Shown in pieces: positions 1 to 7,884 of a stretch of 31,005 nucleotides of DNA (positions are counted from its first letter, which is position 1; each line of letters opens with the position of its first letter). The position numbers and the translations under genes are program-made. The notes below the pieces were generated by a model. The model was given only the letters and a program-made list of their open reading frames with translations, was not told the origin of the DNA and did no database searches. The stretch is from Planctomycetaceae bacterium. GTDB lineage: Bacteria > Planctomycetota > Planctomycetia > Pirellulales > Thermoguttaceae. Location of the stretch: assembly GCA_015062085.1 (NCBI GenBank), contig SUVI01000027.1, forward strand, positions 1 through 31,005. Direction: 5' to 3'.

Positions 1-126
1 CTTTGGTTTCTTTGGTTTCTTTGGTTTCTTTGGTTTCTTTGGTTTCTTTGGTTTCTTTGGTTTCTTTGGTTTCTTTGGTTTCTTTGGTTTCTTTGGTTTC
101 TTTGGTTTCTTTGGTTTCTTTGGTTT
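1..126. repeat. 9-bp tandem repeat, 14 perfect copies, at left edge
   Basis: Fourteen identical copies of CTTTGGTTT run from the first base to 126 with no mismatch. On the minus strand the array is in frame with the EamA permease and encodes Thr-Lys-Glu over and over, so it is a coding microsatellite at the protein C-terminus. The unit is a multiple of three, so gain or loss of copies would keep the frame. The true copy number is unknown because the array meets the window edge. Confidence 0.97.
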
Positions 127-1057
127 CAGCGGGGACCGCGTGACAAGCAGGGGTCTGTTTTCCGTCAAGTGCGCACAGGACAGCGGCGGAGCCGATGAGG
201 ATCAGACCGAAGATGAGCCGGATGGTGAGCGGTTCACCAAAGACGAGGATCCCGAAAAAAACGGCCGTCGCGGGTTCCAGAGCTCCCAAGATCGCCGTCG
301 AGGTCGGACCGATGAGACGGATGGCCGACGCAGTTGCCGCGAGAGAGACGATGGTCGGAAAAAGTCCCAGCGACAAAACGCACACCCAACTCAAAGGCGT
401 GGAGATGGGCTGGAGCGCGGCTCCAAAATCAAGCCGAACGAGAAAAAGCGGAAAGCCGAATAGAATGGAGTAGAATGTGAGCAGTTCCGGCGAAAACTGT
501 TTCATTCGCGTGACTTTCACTGACACAAGATAGATCGCGTACGAAAGCGACGAGAGAAAAACGAACAAAACGCCCGTCATGTTCAGAACGGCACCCTCTC
601 CGCTTCGGCAGAGGATCCTGACGCCGCTGACGGCCAGCACGATACTTAAAATGGTCCCCCAGCCCGCCTTTTCGTGGAAGAAGAGCGCCATGAAGACTGC
701 CGTGAGGATCGGGTACGTGAAAAGCAGCGTCGACGCGATCCCCGCATCCATTTTCTGGTAGCTGAGGAATAGAAACAGCGAGGAGCTGGCCATTAAGAGC
801 CCGCCGGTCAGAAGGAGGGGAAGATCCCGCAGCGCTGCGAAAAAAGAGACTCGCCGAAACAGCATCCAGCCGCCAAGCAGAAGCACGCCGAAACTGTAGC
901 GGTAGAAGAGCACGCTATCCGGCTGGATCCCGTCGCGGTAGACCGGAAGCGTAAAAAGCGGGTTCATTCCGTACGTTACCGCAGCCAGGATTCCGAACAG
1001 GATGCCGCGGAAACGGCTTCCAGAAATAGGATCGGAGGAGATCGACGCTTGGATCAT
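1..1057 (-). CDS. DMT-superfamily (EamA) permease, C-terminus cut by window edge
   Basis: An open frame on the minus strand starts at ATG 1057-1055 and is still open at base 1, so no stop is seen. The first ~310 codons give a very hydrophobic protein that reads as two EamA halves (about residues 15-140 and 160-300), the ten-helix layout of drug/metabolite transporters. Typical segments are ILAAVTYGMNPLF near the N-terminus, LLMASSSLFLFLSYQ, and SAIRLIGPTSTAILGALEP followed by FFGILVFGE in the second half. EamA proteins move small metabolites across the inner membrane; the substrate cannot be told from sequence. A hydrophilic tail follows, ending in (Thr-Lys-Glu)n, which is odd for the family. 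A possible ribosome site (AAAGG) lies 9 bases upstream. The family call is firm; the tail length and end are unknown. Confidence 0.88.
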   Translation of the reverse strand, partial: MIQASISSDPISGSRFRGILFGILAAVTYGMNPLFTLPVYRDGIQPDSVLFYRYSFGVLLLGGWMLFRRVSFFAALRDLPLLLTGGLLMASSSLFLFLSYQKMDAGIASTLLFTYPILTAVFMALFFHEKAGWGTILSIVLAVSGVRILCRSGEGAVLNMTGVLFVFLSSLSYAIYLVSVKVTRMKQFSPELLTFYSILFGFPLFLVRLDFGAALQPISTPLSWVCVLSLGLFPTIVSLAATASAIRLIGPTSTAILGALEPATAVFFGILVFGEPLTIRLIFGLILIGSAAVLCALDGKQTPACHAVPAETKETKETKETKETKETKETKETKETKETKETKETKETKETK

Positions 1058-1118
1058 GACGTAACCTTTGGGTAAAATTTGACTGGGTAAAGTTTAAAAG
1101 GAAACGATCTGAAGCCTG

Positions 1119-1146
1119 ATTCTATTCTTTTTTTAAATAAAAGCAA
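1119..1146 (-). promoter_or_regulatory. Predicted promoter for the EamA permease
   Basis: On the minus strand TTGCTT (1146-1141) and TAGAAT (1124-1119) are separated by 16 bp, leaving a leader of about 55 bases before the ATG at 1057. The -35 box is imperfect. It is back to back with the promoter at 1209, so this gap is a divergent control region. Confidence 0.5.
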
Positions 1147-1208
1147 GGTCCCCCTCTTGCAAATCCGACAAAAACTACTAGATCTAACAGCATCGACTTC
1201 CTTTCCTC

Positions 1209-1237
1209 TTGACATTCTCGCCGTCATGTGGTAAAAT
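1209..1237 (+). promoter_or_regulatory. Strong sigma70-type promoter for the CxxCH propeller gene
   Basis: TTGACA (1209-1214), a 17-bp spacer and TAAAAT (1232-1237) form a near-consensus vegetative promoter. Transcription would start near 1244, giving a leader of about 70 bases before ATG 1314. This also argues against in-frame starts upstream of 1314, which would lie in the promoter or leader. Confidence 0.75.
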
Positions 1238-1313
1238 CAGCTTGAAACGGTCTGTTACGTGTTCTGTGCTGGCGCGCAGTCCCCCCTCCCCCGAAAAAAA
1301 GGTTTGGTTTCCT

Positions 1314-3842
1314 ATGAAAAGGTCGGTAAAGTTTTTGAGTACTGTACTCGCGCTCCTTCTGAATTTTTTCGTCCTCCCGACCTCTCCGGCAGGTGAAAAT
1401 TCACTGGAAGCCGTACGTGATGCGGATGGTGAGTACCGCGCACCGTTTACGGCACCGCTCTTGGACCGCCCGTTTTTGTGTGAAGGAACGGTCCCCTTTC
1501 CCGCACCGGAACAGTTTGACCGGGAAACTGCCCGAAAAATCGTGGACGAATTCGGCATCGAGCAGATCGTTTTCGTGAAGCGCGCGACCTTCCAATCCTC
1601 GCACTACTACACGGATTTTATCGACGGAAGCCGTTTTTTCGGCACGGATCTCAGTATCCTTGACTTGAAGTCGGGAAAAATCACCGACCTTCTTCCTGAC
1701 TGGATGAAAAAGGGGATCGTGAACCGGTTCGACATTTCGTTTGACGCGCAACGGATCGTTTTCGACTGGAAGGCGGACGCGCAAAGCGGTTTCCATCTGT
1801 GGGAGATCTCCGTTGACGGCACAGGTCTGACGCAGTTGACGTTTCCGCCGGAAGATGAAGCACAGACCGTCGAGAAATTCCGTCTTTACACGCGTCCGAC
1901 CCACTGGGTCCGCGATCCTGAAACGTACCCGGTGAAATTCGGCATCTACCAGCGATGGAGCGACGATATGCACCCGGCGTACCTTCCTGACGGAGACATC
2001 GTCTTCATCTCGACCCGCTGCCGGCATGGGATCCTCTGTGACGGAAGCGACGTTCTGAGCGCAACGGTCCTTTTCCGTCTTGACCGCGAAACGGGAAAGA
2101 TGGAAAAACTGACCAACTCCTCCGTCTCGGAAGCGAATCCGATCGTGACGGAAGACGGACGCATCGTCTACACGCGGTGGGAGTACGTCGACAAAGGCGG
2201 CTCCTGCGTCAAATGTCTCTGGTCGATGAATCAGGATGGAACGGGAAGCGCGGAAGTATTCGGCAACGACATCGCCATGCCGCCGTCCATCATCCATCCG
2301 CGTCAGATCCCTGGAAAACCGAATCTTTTCATTGCGACCGGTGCGCCGCACTGCCCAAACACCGGAATCGGCACCATTCTGAGGATCGACACGCAGAAAA
2401 ATATCCGGACGCCCGAAGCGATGGAGATCCTTACGCCCGAAACGCGGTCCCTCGGCGAAGGGGACTACCTCCACCCGCTCACGCCGCCGGAGGACGCTGA
2501 AAAGATCGAAAAACTCCACAAACGCGGTCCCTGTTTCTGCGATCCGTATCCGCTGGACGAGACCCGTCTGCTCATGAGTGCGATGCTCGACCCGCGCGCG
2601 TTCTTTTATCGTCCGGACGGCTACGGGCTTTACCTGTTCAATGGACCTTCCGACTACGCGCTCCTTTACCGCAGTGCCGGCACGAGCTGCTGGAATGCGC
2701 AGCCGCTGCGTCCGCGAACGGTCCCGCCGGTGCGAGTTTCGCCGCGTGATGAAACGCTCGTCTCCCAAACCCTTCACGGTCAGCCGCTCGCAGTGTGTGC
2801 CGTGATGGACGTCTACGCCGGGATGGAAAACGTCCAGCGCGGAGAAGTTCGCTATCTGCGCATCAATGAGCAAGTCCCGCGTCCATGGTCCGCCCGCCGT
2901 GTGTGGGGGGAAGATTTCCGGAATCATCCGGGAGGCGATGATTACGACCAGCAGCACGCGACTGTCTCCGGGACGCATTTGGGTCTGAAAGTCCAGTGGG
3001 GGATCGTACCGGTCGAAGAGGATGGTTCCGCATACTTTTACGTGCCGGCGGATCGAAACATTTTCTTCCAGGCTCTTGATGAGAACTTCCGCGAGCTGCA
3101 GCGGGAACGGACTTACGTGAATTACCGGCCCGGGGAGACCCGCGCATGCATCGGGTGCCACGAAACGCCCAAAGAAGCCGTTCGGTTCACCGATCCCCGA
3201 AACGGACGCATTCTCCCAAAAGCCCTCACACGCTCTCCGTCCATGCCGGGACCGCAGCCGGGTGAGGAGACCGGGGCGCGTACGCTCGATTTCGTTAGGG
3301 ACATTCAGCCGATCCTAGACGGAAAGTGCATTGCGTGTCACGACGGCGACGAAACGCGCATCGTTGAAGGAAAGACGAACCGCCTTGACTTGCGCGGGAT
3401 CCCAACGCCATTTTTTACGCGTTCCTATGAAAATCTGCTCGGTTTCCGGTGTTCGCGAGACCTTTCCTATCCGGTCCTGGAGCGTCCGGCAGAAAGCTCA
3501 CTCGTGGGAAAAGTCATTCGCGAGATCCATCCCAAAGTCGGCAACGCGGAATACCTGCCCGCAAAATCGCTCGGATCGACGACTGCTCCGCTCGTGAAAC
3601 GCCTGGAAAACGGACATTACGGCACAAACCTGACGCAGGAAGAAATGGTCCGTCTCACGACGTGGATCGACTCTAACTGCCAATTTTACGGCACATACTG
3701 GGGCGCAAAAAATCTTCGATTCAGGGAACTGCCCAATTTCCGGCCGAACGTGACTTTTGAGGAGGCCATTCAGCGCGAGGTTCCGGAACGCCTTCGTTTT
3801 CAGACTCGCTCCGTTCCGAGCCCTCTGGATCAGACGCCGTGA
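1314..3842 (+). CDS. Exported TolB-like propeller protein with hydrazine-synthase-alpha-like region and two CxxCH motifs
   Basis: This 842-aa protein begins with a clear signal peptide (KRSVKFLSTVLALLLNFF, then a Pro/Ser/Ala cleavage region near residue 28). Residues ~90-400 carry repeated propeller signatures such as PDGDIVFISTRC, TEDGRIVYTRWEY and LWSMNQDGTG, as in WD40-like/TolB blades. Around residues 500-530 RGEVRYLRINEQVPRPW resembles the middle domain of hydrazine synthase alpha. Two CxxCH motifs follow at Cys612-His616 and Cys672-His676, which could bind haem c or be remnants of such sites. Proteins of this layout are common in Planctomycetota that do not perform anammox, so hydrazine synthesis should not be assumed; an extracytoplasmic redox or surface role is inference. 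ATG 1314 was chosen over in-frame upstream starts because it gives the signal peptide and lies below the promoter at 1209-1237. Confidence 0.8.
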   Translation: MKRSVKFLSTVLALLLNFFVLPTSPAGENSLEAVRDADGEYRAPFTAPLLDRPFLCEGTVPFPAPEQFDRETARKIVDEFGIEQIVFVKRATFQSSHYYTDFIDGSRFFGTDLSILDLKSGKITDLLPDWMKKGIVNRFDISFDAQRIVFDWKADAQSGFHLWEISVDGTGLTQLTFPPEDEAQTVEKFRLYTRPTHWVRDPETYPVKFGIYQRWSDDMHPAYLPDGDIVFISTRCRHGILCDGSDVLSATVLFRLDRETGKMEKLTNSSVSEANPIVTEDGRIVYTRWEYVDKGGSCVKCLWSMNQDGTGSAEVFGNDIAMPPSIIHPRQIPGKPNLFIATGAPHCPNTGIGTILRIDTQKNIRTPEAMEILTPETRSLGEGDYLHPLTPPEDAEKIEKLHKRGPCFCDPYPLDETRLLMSAMLDPRAFFYRPDGYGLYLFNGPSDYALLYRSAGTSCWNAQPLRPRTVPPVRVSPRDETLVSQTLHGQPLAVCAVMDVYAGMENVQRGEVRYLRINEQVPRPWSARRVWGEDFRNHPGGDDYDQQHATVSGTHLGLKVQWGIVPVEEDGSAYFYVPADRNIFFQALDENFRELQRERTYVNYRPGETRACIGCHETPKEAVRFTDPRNGRILPKALTRSPSMPGPQPGEETGARTLDFVRDIQPILDGKCIACHDGDETRIVEGKTNRLDLRGIPTPFFTRSYENLLGFRCSRDLSYPVLERPAESSLVGKVIREIHPKVGNAEYLPAKSLGSTTAPLVKRLENGHYGTNLTQEEMVRLTTWIDSNCQFYGTYWGAKNLRFRELPNFRPNVTFEEAIQREVPERLRFQTRSVPSPLDQTP

Positions 3843-3916
3843 GGGAATGAAATTTGGAAAATTTTAGAAATTTGGGAGATTTTCGGCCTCCTGCGGGTAG
3901 GCAAAATTGAAATTTA

Positions 3917-3925
3917 TGCTATACT
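3917..3925 (+). promoter_or_regulatory. Extended -10 promoter for pyrF
   Basis: TGC followed by TATACT (3920-3925) is an extended -10 element. No convincing -35 box is found at the usual distance. It lies about 140 bases before the chosen pyrF start, giving a long leader. Confidence 0.45.
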
Positions 3926-4065
3926 GAAGGAGAATTTGTGAGATCTTGGGAACTGTCCTGATCCGGTTGCAGTGTGTGGCTGGGTTGCGAGGGCGGGACC
4001 TGAAAGTACAGCTGGACCTGAAAGCAGCTGGAACCTTTTTTCCTGTTTTGAATTTGGAGAATCCC

Positions 4066-4974
4066 ATGACTTTTTCTGCTCGACTTTCCGCTGCCGTACG
4101 TGAGAAAAAAACGCCGGTCCTCGTCGGGATCGATCCCCGTTTCAGCTCGATCCCGGAATGCCTTCGCACAGGCGTCTGCGCTTCGGATCTGAAAGGGGTG
4201 GCGGGCGTTTTCCGTACTTTTTCGCTTCGGATCCTGGACGTCATCGCACCGCACGTGGCGTGCATCAAACCGCAGCTTGCATTTTTTGAAGCGGCAGGCC
4301 CTCACGGAATGGCGGCTCTGGCGGATGTGATCGAGTACGCTCGGAAACTGGGGCTGGTCGTCATTCTAGACGGCAAGCGGAACGACATTGGAAGTACTGC
4401 GGAAGGTTACGCCGCTGCGTATCTTGGCGAAGACTCGGCATGGAAAGGGGATGCGCTGACGGTGAGTCCCTACCTTGGTGAGGACAGCGTCCAGCCGTTC
4501 GTTAAAGTTGCGGAACAGAATGACGCAGGGATCTTCGTTTTGGTGAAGACCTCCAACCCCGGCGGCGGGATGCTGCAGGATCTCCAGGCCGACGGAAAGA
4601 CCATCTACCAGCACACGGCCGACTGGGTCGAGAAGACTGCTGCGGCGTTCGCGGATGCGCAGGGGGAAAAATACGGTGCCGTGGGAGCTGTCGTTGGGGC
4701 GACCTATCCCGAACAGCTCGCGGAACTGCGTCAGAGAATGCCGCACGCTTGGCTTCTGGTCCCGGGGTTTGGTGCGCAGGGCGGAACGGTGAAAGACGTG
4801 GCTCACGCATTTGACGAGGATGGACTTGGGGCCGTCATCAACAATTCGCGCGGGATCATCTTCGCACACGCGAGGAAGGACTACGCCGGGAAATTTACCG
4901 ACGCACAGTGGGAATCTGCCGTCGAGACTGCCGTTCTGGAAATGAAAGCTCAGTTCGAGGGATTCGTCCGTTGA
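4066..4974 (+). CDS. pyrF: Orotidine 5'-phosphate decarboxylase
   Basis: PyrF removes the carboxyl group of orotidine monophosphate to give UMP, the last step of de novo pyrimidine synthesis in the cytoplasm. The 302-aa product has the catalytic signature DGKRNDIGST starting at Asp102 (Lys104, Asp107), the N-terminal phosphate-barrel motif VGIDPRF, IKPQLAFFEAAG, VSPYLGEDSVQPF and the late loop motif LVKTSNPG. Its length fits the longer type-2 subfamily rather than the ~230-aa E. coli type. ATG 4066 follows GGAGA at 4056-4060; an in-frame ATG at 3946 would add 40 residues that match nothing in the family. The stop overlaps the start of the next gene by one base, so the two are probably cotranscribed and translationally coupled. 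Confidence 0.95.
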   Translation: MTFSARLSAAVREKKTPVLVGIDPRFSSIPECLRTGVCASDLKGVAGVFRTFSLRILDVIAPHVACIKPQLAFFEAAGPHGMAALADVIEYARKLGLVVILDGKRNDIGSTAEGYAAAYLGEDSAWKGDALTVSPYLGEDSVQPFVKVAEQNDAGIFVLVKTSNPGGGMLQDLQADGKTIYQHTADWVEKTAAAFADAQGEKYGAVGAVVGATYPEQLAELRQRMPHAWLLVPGFGAQGGTVKDVAHAFDEDGLGAVINNSRGIIFAHARKDYAGKFTDAQWESAVETAVLEMKAQFEGFVR

Positions 4975-6281
4975 TGTGTGCTTCACGTTCCGGCTTTGTC
5001 GACGAGAGGCTCCGGAGTTTCGTGTTCTGGAGCCTTTCGGTGTGCGCGTTCTGGTGCTTTTTCCTGCCGTTTGCTGTTTCAGAGTCTTTTTCTGAGGAGA
5101 TCTCCATTCCCTCAGTCCCCGCGTCGGAAACGCGGATCCTGCCATCGGACGCGGACGCTCCAAAATCGGTTTGGACACAGGAAGAAGCGCCGCCGCTCGT
5201 CTGGTTCGTGCACGGGATGCTTTTCGTGCGTGATGACTTCGAGCGGGAATTGGCCATCTTGCGGAAGATCTTTCCGAATGCGGACTCCGTGACGCTTAAG
5301 GCATGGGATGCTCCGCTTGCTCCATACAAGACGCTGGAAGCTCATTGGGACCGTTCGGTGGGGCGCGGAGAACGCTTTGCCAGAGCGCTTGCGAACGAGA
5401 TCGCATCGATGCCGGAAGCGGACCGTGAGCGTCTTGTGCTGGTCGGTCACTCGCTGGGAGGCCGGATCGCGGTACGTGCGCTGGCGAGGAACTATCGCAG
5501 GAAGAAACTCTGCATCCGTCAGCTCATTCTCGCCGGGGCTGCGATCCATTTTGATGATCCGGATATTGAAGCGGCAGTCTCCGCGTCTGAGCTGACCGTG
5601 TACAATTTGGTGAATCCAACAGACGTCATGCTGCGCGCGTATTTGGTCGCGGAGCATCAGTCGGCACTTGGAACGGGCTGCCTCTACACGATGCCGCCGT
5701 CGGAATTCTACGAAATTTCGCTCTTTCATTCCGTCGATCATTTTGCGCACGTTTACTTGGAACGGCTTCATGAGTGCATTTTGAAAGACGATTTTTCAAA
5801 TCGTGAGATCCTCGTGCCGCACGTTCTTGCATTGGGGCATCATGCCCCCGTTACGGGACGCTGGACGACGCTGGATGAACTTCTCGGCTGGAAATTCCAG
5901 AAGCACTCTAGCGGAATGTGCCGGATCCTGAACGAAGAAAATGAAAGAAAAGCGTTTGGATTTCAAAATCAGACACACTTCGCGTTTTTACGAGTTCGCC
6001 AGCAGCTGGTCGATCGGATCATGACGCCGGAACCTGTGCATGACGTTCTCTTTTCCGATCTTCCGCCGATCCTGAATTTCAGCTCTCTCGGCAGTGACGG
6101 CTGGTGGCAGACTCTCGGGAGCATGCAGGGGTGGAGGCTTCAAAAAAATCGTTCGACGTTTCAGTACCGGATCCTAGATCCCAATTCCTGCCGCCGAGCC
6201 GCGGGAAATGGTCCGGAAATGAAGCGTGTATTTGAGGAACTGATCCGCACGCTTCACTCCAAGAGACCTGAAAATCGCTGA
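4974..6281 (+). CDS. Secreted or membrane-anchored alpha/beta hydrolase (GHSLGG)
   Basis: This 435-aa protein starts at ATG 4974, sharing its A with the pyrF TGA. A hydrophobic stretch near the N-terminus (SFVFWSLSVCAFWCFFLPF) looks like a signal peptide or anchor. The alpha/beta-hydrolase core shows WFVHGM (oxyanion-hole region, ~residue 80) and LVLVGHSLGGRIAVRAL, with the nucleophile Ser160 in GHSLGG. Candidate acid and histidine residues follow (for example around SVDHFAHVY), but I cannot assign the triad. The C-terminal ~150 residues match nothing I recognise. Substrate is unknown; lipase or esterase is only a general expectation. An in-frame ATG at 4908 lies inside pyrF and is rejected. 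Confidence 0.78.
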   Translation: MCASRSGFVDERLRSFVFWSLSVCAFWCFFLPFAVSESFSEEISIPSVPASETRILPSDADAPKSVWTQEEAPPLVWFVHGMLFVRDDFERELAILRKIFPNADSVTLKAWDAPLAPYKTLEAHWDRSVGRGERFARALANEIASMPEADRERLVLVGHSLGGRIAVRALARNYRRKKLCIRQLILAGAAIHFDDPDIEAAVSASELTVYNLVNPTDVMLRAYLVAEHQSALGTGCLYTMPPSEFYEISLFHSVDHFAHVYLERLHECILKDDFSNREILVPHVLALGHHAPVTGRWTTLDELLGWKFQKHSSGMCRILNEENERKAFGFQNQTHFAFLRVRQQLVDRIMTPEPVHDVLFSDLPPILNFSSLGSDGWWQTLGSMQGWRLQKNRSTFQYRILDPNSCRRAAGNGPEMKRVFEELIRTLHSKRPENR

Positions 6282-6306
6282 CGGCCTGAAAACCGCTGCG
6301 TTTCAT

Positions 6307-7200
6307 TCACGCTTCGCGTTTTACTTTGTGGTTCATGACGGTGCGGGCTTTGATGCTCGGAACGTGCGGAAAATCTTCATCTTCCGGCTTCTGGTGTTCT
6401 TTGAGCGACGCGGTCAATTCCCAGCTTCCGACTTCTTCGAGACGTTCCAAGTACGTCATGTCGAGACGCAGCGGAGTGACGGTCACTTTGCCTGCGCCGA
6501 TCCCGTTCATGTCGGTCATGCACTCAGGACGGCGGCTGCGCCCGTTCGGAACGAGCCAGCAGCACGCTCGGCCGAAAGCGTCCGAGTGTCCGTCCATTTC
6601 CGTAGCGTAGGGGGTCGTGTCCATCGGGCAGACGACGATCTCCGGGGTCTCCATTTTTACTGCCTCGCGTGAGACGTTGATGTTGAAAAGCTGCGGTTCG
6701 GGATTTCCGCATCCATCGAGCCGACTCCCCTGCTCGCGAAGTTTTACGCAGATCTTTTCGATGATCTGGCACGCAATGTCCGCGGCGCGGTCAAATTCGG
6801 GGAGTTCATCGTCCTGGATGGAGACGCCGAACCCCGGGATATGGTACATTCCCGCTTCAAAAATCGCTCCGAGCGTCCCGGAGTACAGAATGTTCGTCCC
6901 GCAGTTCTGACCCCAGTTGATCCCGCTCACGACGATGTCCGGTTTCTCCGGGCAGAGGAAATTCACGCCAACTTTCACGCAGTCCGCAGGCGTTCCTTCG
7001 ACGGCCCAGCCCCAGCGTTGACCGTGGACGAAAACGTCTTTGACCAGCAGAGGGTGACGAAATGTGAGAGCCTGGCTTACGCCGCTCTGTTCGGAGGCGG
7101 GTGCCGCGACGTAGACCGTCCCGAGTTTGGAAAGCGCTTTCGCCATTGCGGCGATGCCAAGTGCGAAAATACCGTCATCATTGGTGAGCAAAATATTCAT
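6307..7200 (-). CDS. surE: 5'/3'-nucleotidase SurE
   Basis: SurE is a metal-dependent phosphatase acting on nucleoside monophosphates, linked to survival in stationary phase. The 297-aa protein starts with the hallmark MNILLTNDDG, with metal ligands Asp8 and Asp9. It continues with APASEQSGVSQALT (the conserved Ser region) and VSGINWGQNCGTNILYSGT, which holds the conserved Asn and the loop after it. It is slightly longer than the usual 250-270 residues. GAGG sits about 7 bases before the ATG. It converges with the hydrolase gene, with only 25 bases between the stops and no clear terminator. Confidence 0.95.
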   Translation of the reverse strand: MNILLTNDDGIFALGIAAMAKALSKLGTVYVAAPASEQSGVSQALTFRHPLLVKDVFVHGQRWGWAVEGTPADCVKVGVNFLCPEKPDIVVSGINWGQNCGTNILYSGTLGAIFEAGMYHIPGFGVSIQDDELPEFDRAADIACQIIEKICVKLREQGSRLDGCGNPEPQLFNINVSREAVKMETPEIVVCPMDTTPYATEMDGHSDAFGRACCWLVPNGRSRRPECMTDMNGIGAGKVTVTPLRLDMTYLERLEEVGSWELTASLKEHQKPEDEDFPHVPSIKARTVMNHKVKREA

Positions 7201-7244
7201 GTGGACCTCATGAAAATAAAAAAGGAGCTGAATTGGATCCCTTC

Positions 7245-7272
7245 ATTTTAGCACACTGTGTGAAAATTTCCA
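7245..7272 (-). promoter_or_regulatory. Predicted surE promoter with palindrome in the spacer
   Basis: Read on the minus strand, TGGAAA (7272-7267) and TAAAAT (7250-7245) are 16 bp apart, and TGC before the -10 makes it an extended -10. The spacer contains a perfect inverted repeat, CACAC-T-GTGTG (7252-7262), placed where a repressor would block RNA polymerase. Leader length is about 40 bases. Confidence 0.5.
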
Positions 7273-7302
7273 GCCCCCCTAGCCGTAAAAGTGCAAAATT
7301 TT

Positions 7303-7568
7303 GGTCCATCCGGGAACTGCGTACTCGTTTTACCACGGAATCCACTGAAAACTCACAGAGAAACACGGATCTCAATACAAAAAGCAGTAAAAAACAGATC
7401 GCGCGAACATTTTTTAATTTTAAAAATTCATTTGCGTCGTTTCGTGTTTTCCGTGAAATTCGTCTCAGGGCACGTTCACTCCCTTTTTTCCTTTTTCCTC
7501 TTTCTTTTCAGTGCTCTCAGTGGTAAGGTCGGACCTGATTGGTACGCTGTTGCCAGAAGAGCCCAAAT
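7303..7568. mobile_element. MITE-like long-hairpin element, copy 1
   Basis: This segment is clearly similar along its length to 25195-25475 and in the same orientation. It begins GGTCCATCCGGGAACTGCG and ends GGTACGCTGTTGCCAGAAGA plus GCC, and the two ends are imperfect inverted repeats of one another. Inner arms pair as well: CCACTGAAAACTCACAGAG on the left against the TTTTCAGTGCTCTCAGTGG stretch on the right. The centre is A/T-rich (around TTTTAATTTTAAAAATTC). There is no plausible gene inside. Small size, terminal inverted repeats, no coding and dispersed copies fit a non-autonomous element. No clean target-site duplication is seen. It lies between surE and a run of relic genes. Confidence 0.65.
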
Positions 7569-7884
7569 TTCTACATTGGCGCGGCAGACTTCATTTCACT
7601 CGCGGAAATTCAGGAGCTCCCGACAGCCTTTGCCGTTCTTTCCCCGATCGTGCCGTCGGCATTCTTCGTCTTTCTGATCCACTTCACGATGTGCCGTTTC
7701 AGCTACTTCAAAGACCGTGAGGGCGATGCCGCGGTCGGGAAACGGACGATGACTTTCCGGCGCGGACTTTCCTTTTGGGGGTGGCTTCGGCTCATTCCGA
7801 AGATCTACCGCGGAGAACGGGTCGGAGAAATTCGCATCCTGACGGAACCGCTCACGATCGAGTCGCCGGAAGAAACGCCAGCCG
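7569..7884 (+). other. Unassigned remnant between hairpin element and ThiL-like relic
   Basis: This stretch is open in one plus-strand frame and reads as a hydrophobic part (FAVLSPIVPSAFFVFLIHF) followed by a basic part (GWLRLIPKIYRGERVGEIRI). It has no credible start of its own, since the frame would begin inside the hairpin element. It leads without a stop into a region where the coding-like frame changes near 7870-7885. I do not recognise it. It is probably the remains of a gene truncated at its 5' side. Confidence 0.4.

Noticed and set aside
1401..3161. 586-codon open frame on the minus strand
   Set aside because: It lies entirely opposite the CxxCH propeller gene, its product is Arg/Val/Asp-rich without any domain, and the plus-strand gene has a signal peptide, promoter and family motifs. 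It is a by-product of codon bias.
3946..4065. Longer pyrF starting at ATG 3946
   Set aside because: The extra 40 residues match nothing in PyrF, and a ribosome site lies just before ATG 4066.
7303..7568. Autonomous insertion sequence
   Set aside because: No transposase frame is present within either copy; at under 300 bp they can only be non-autonomous.
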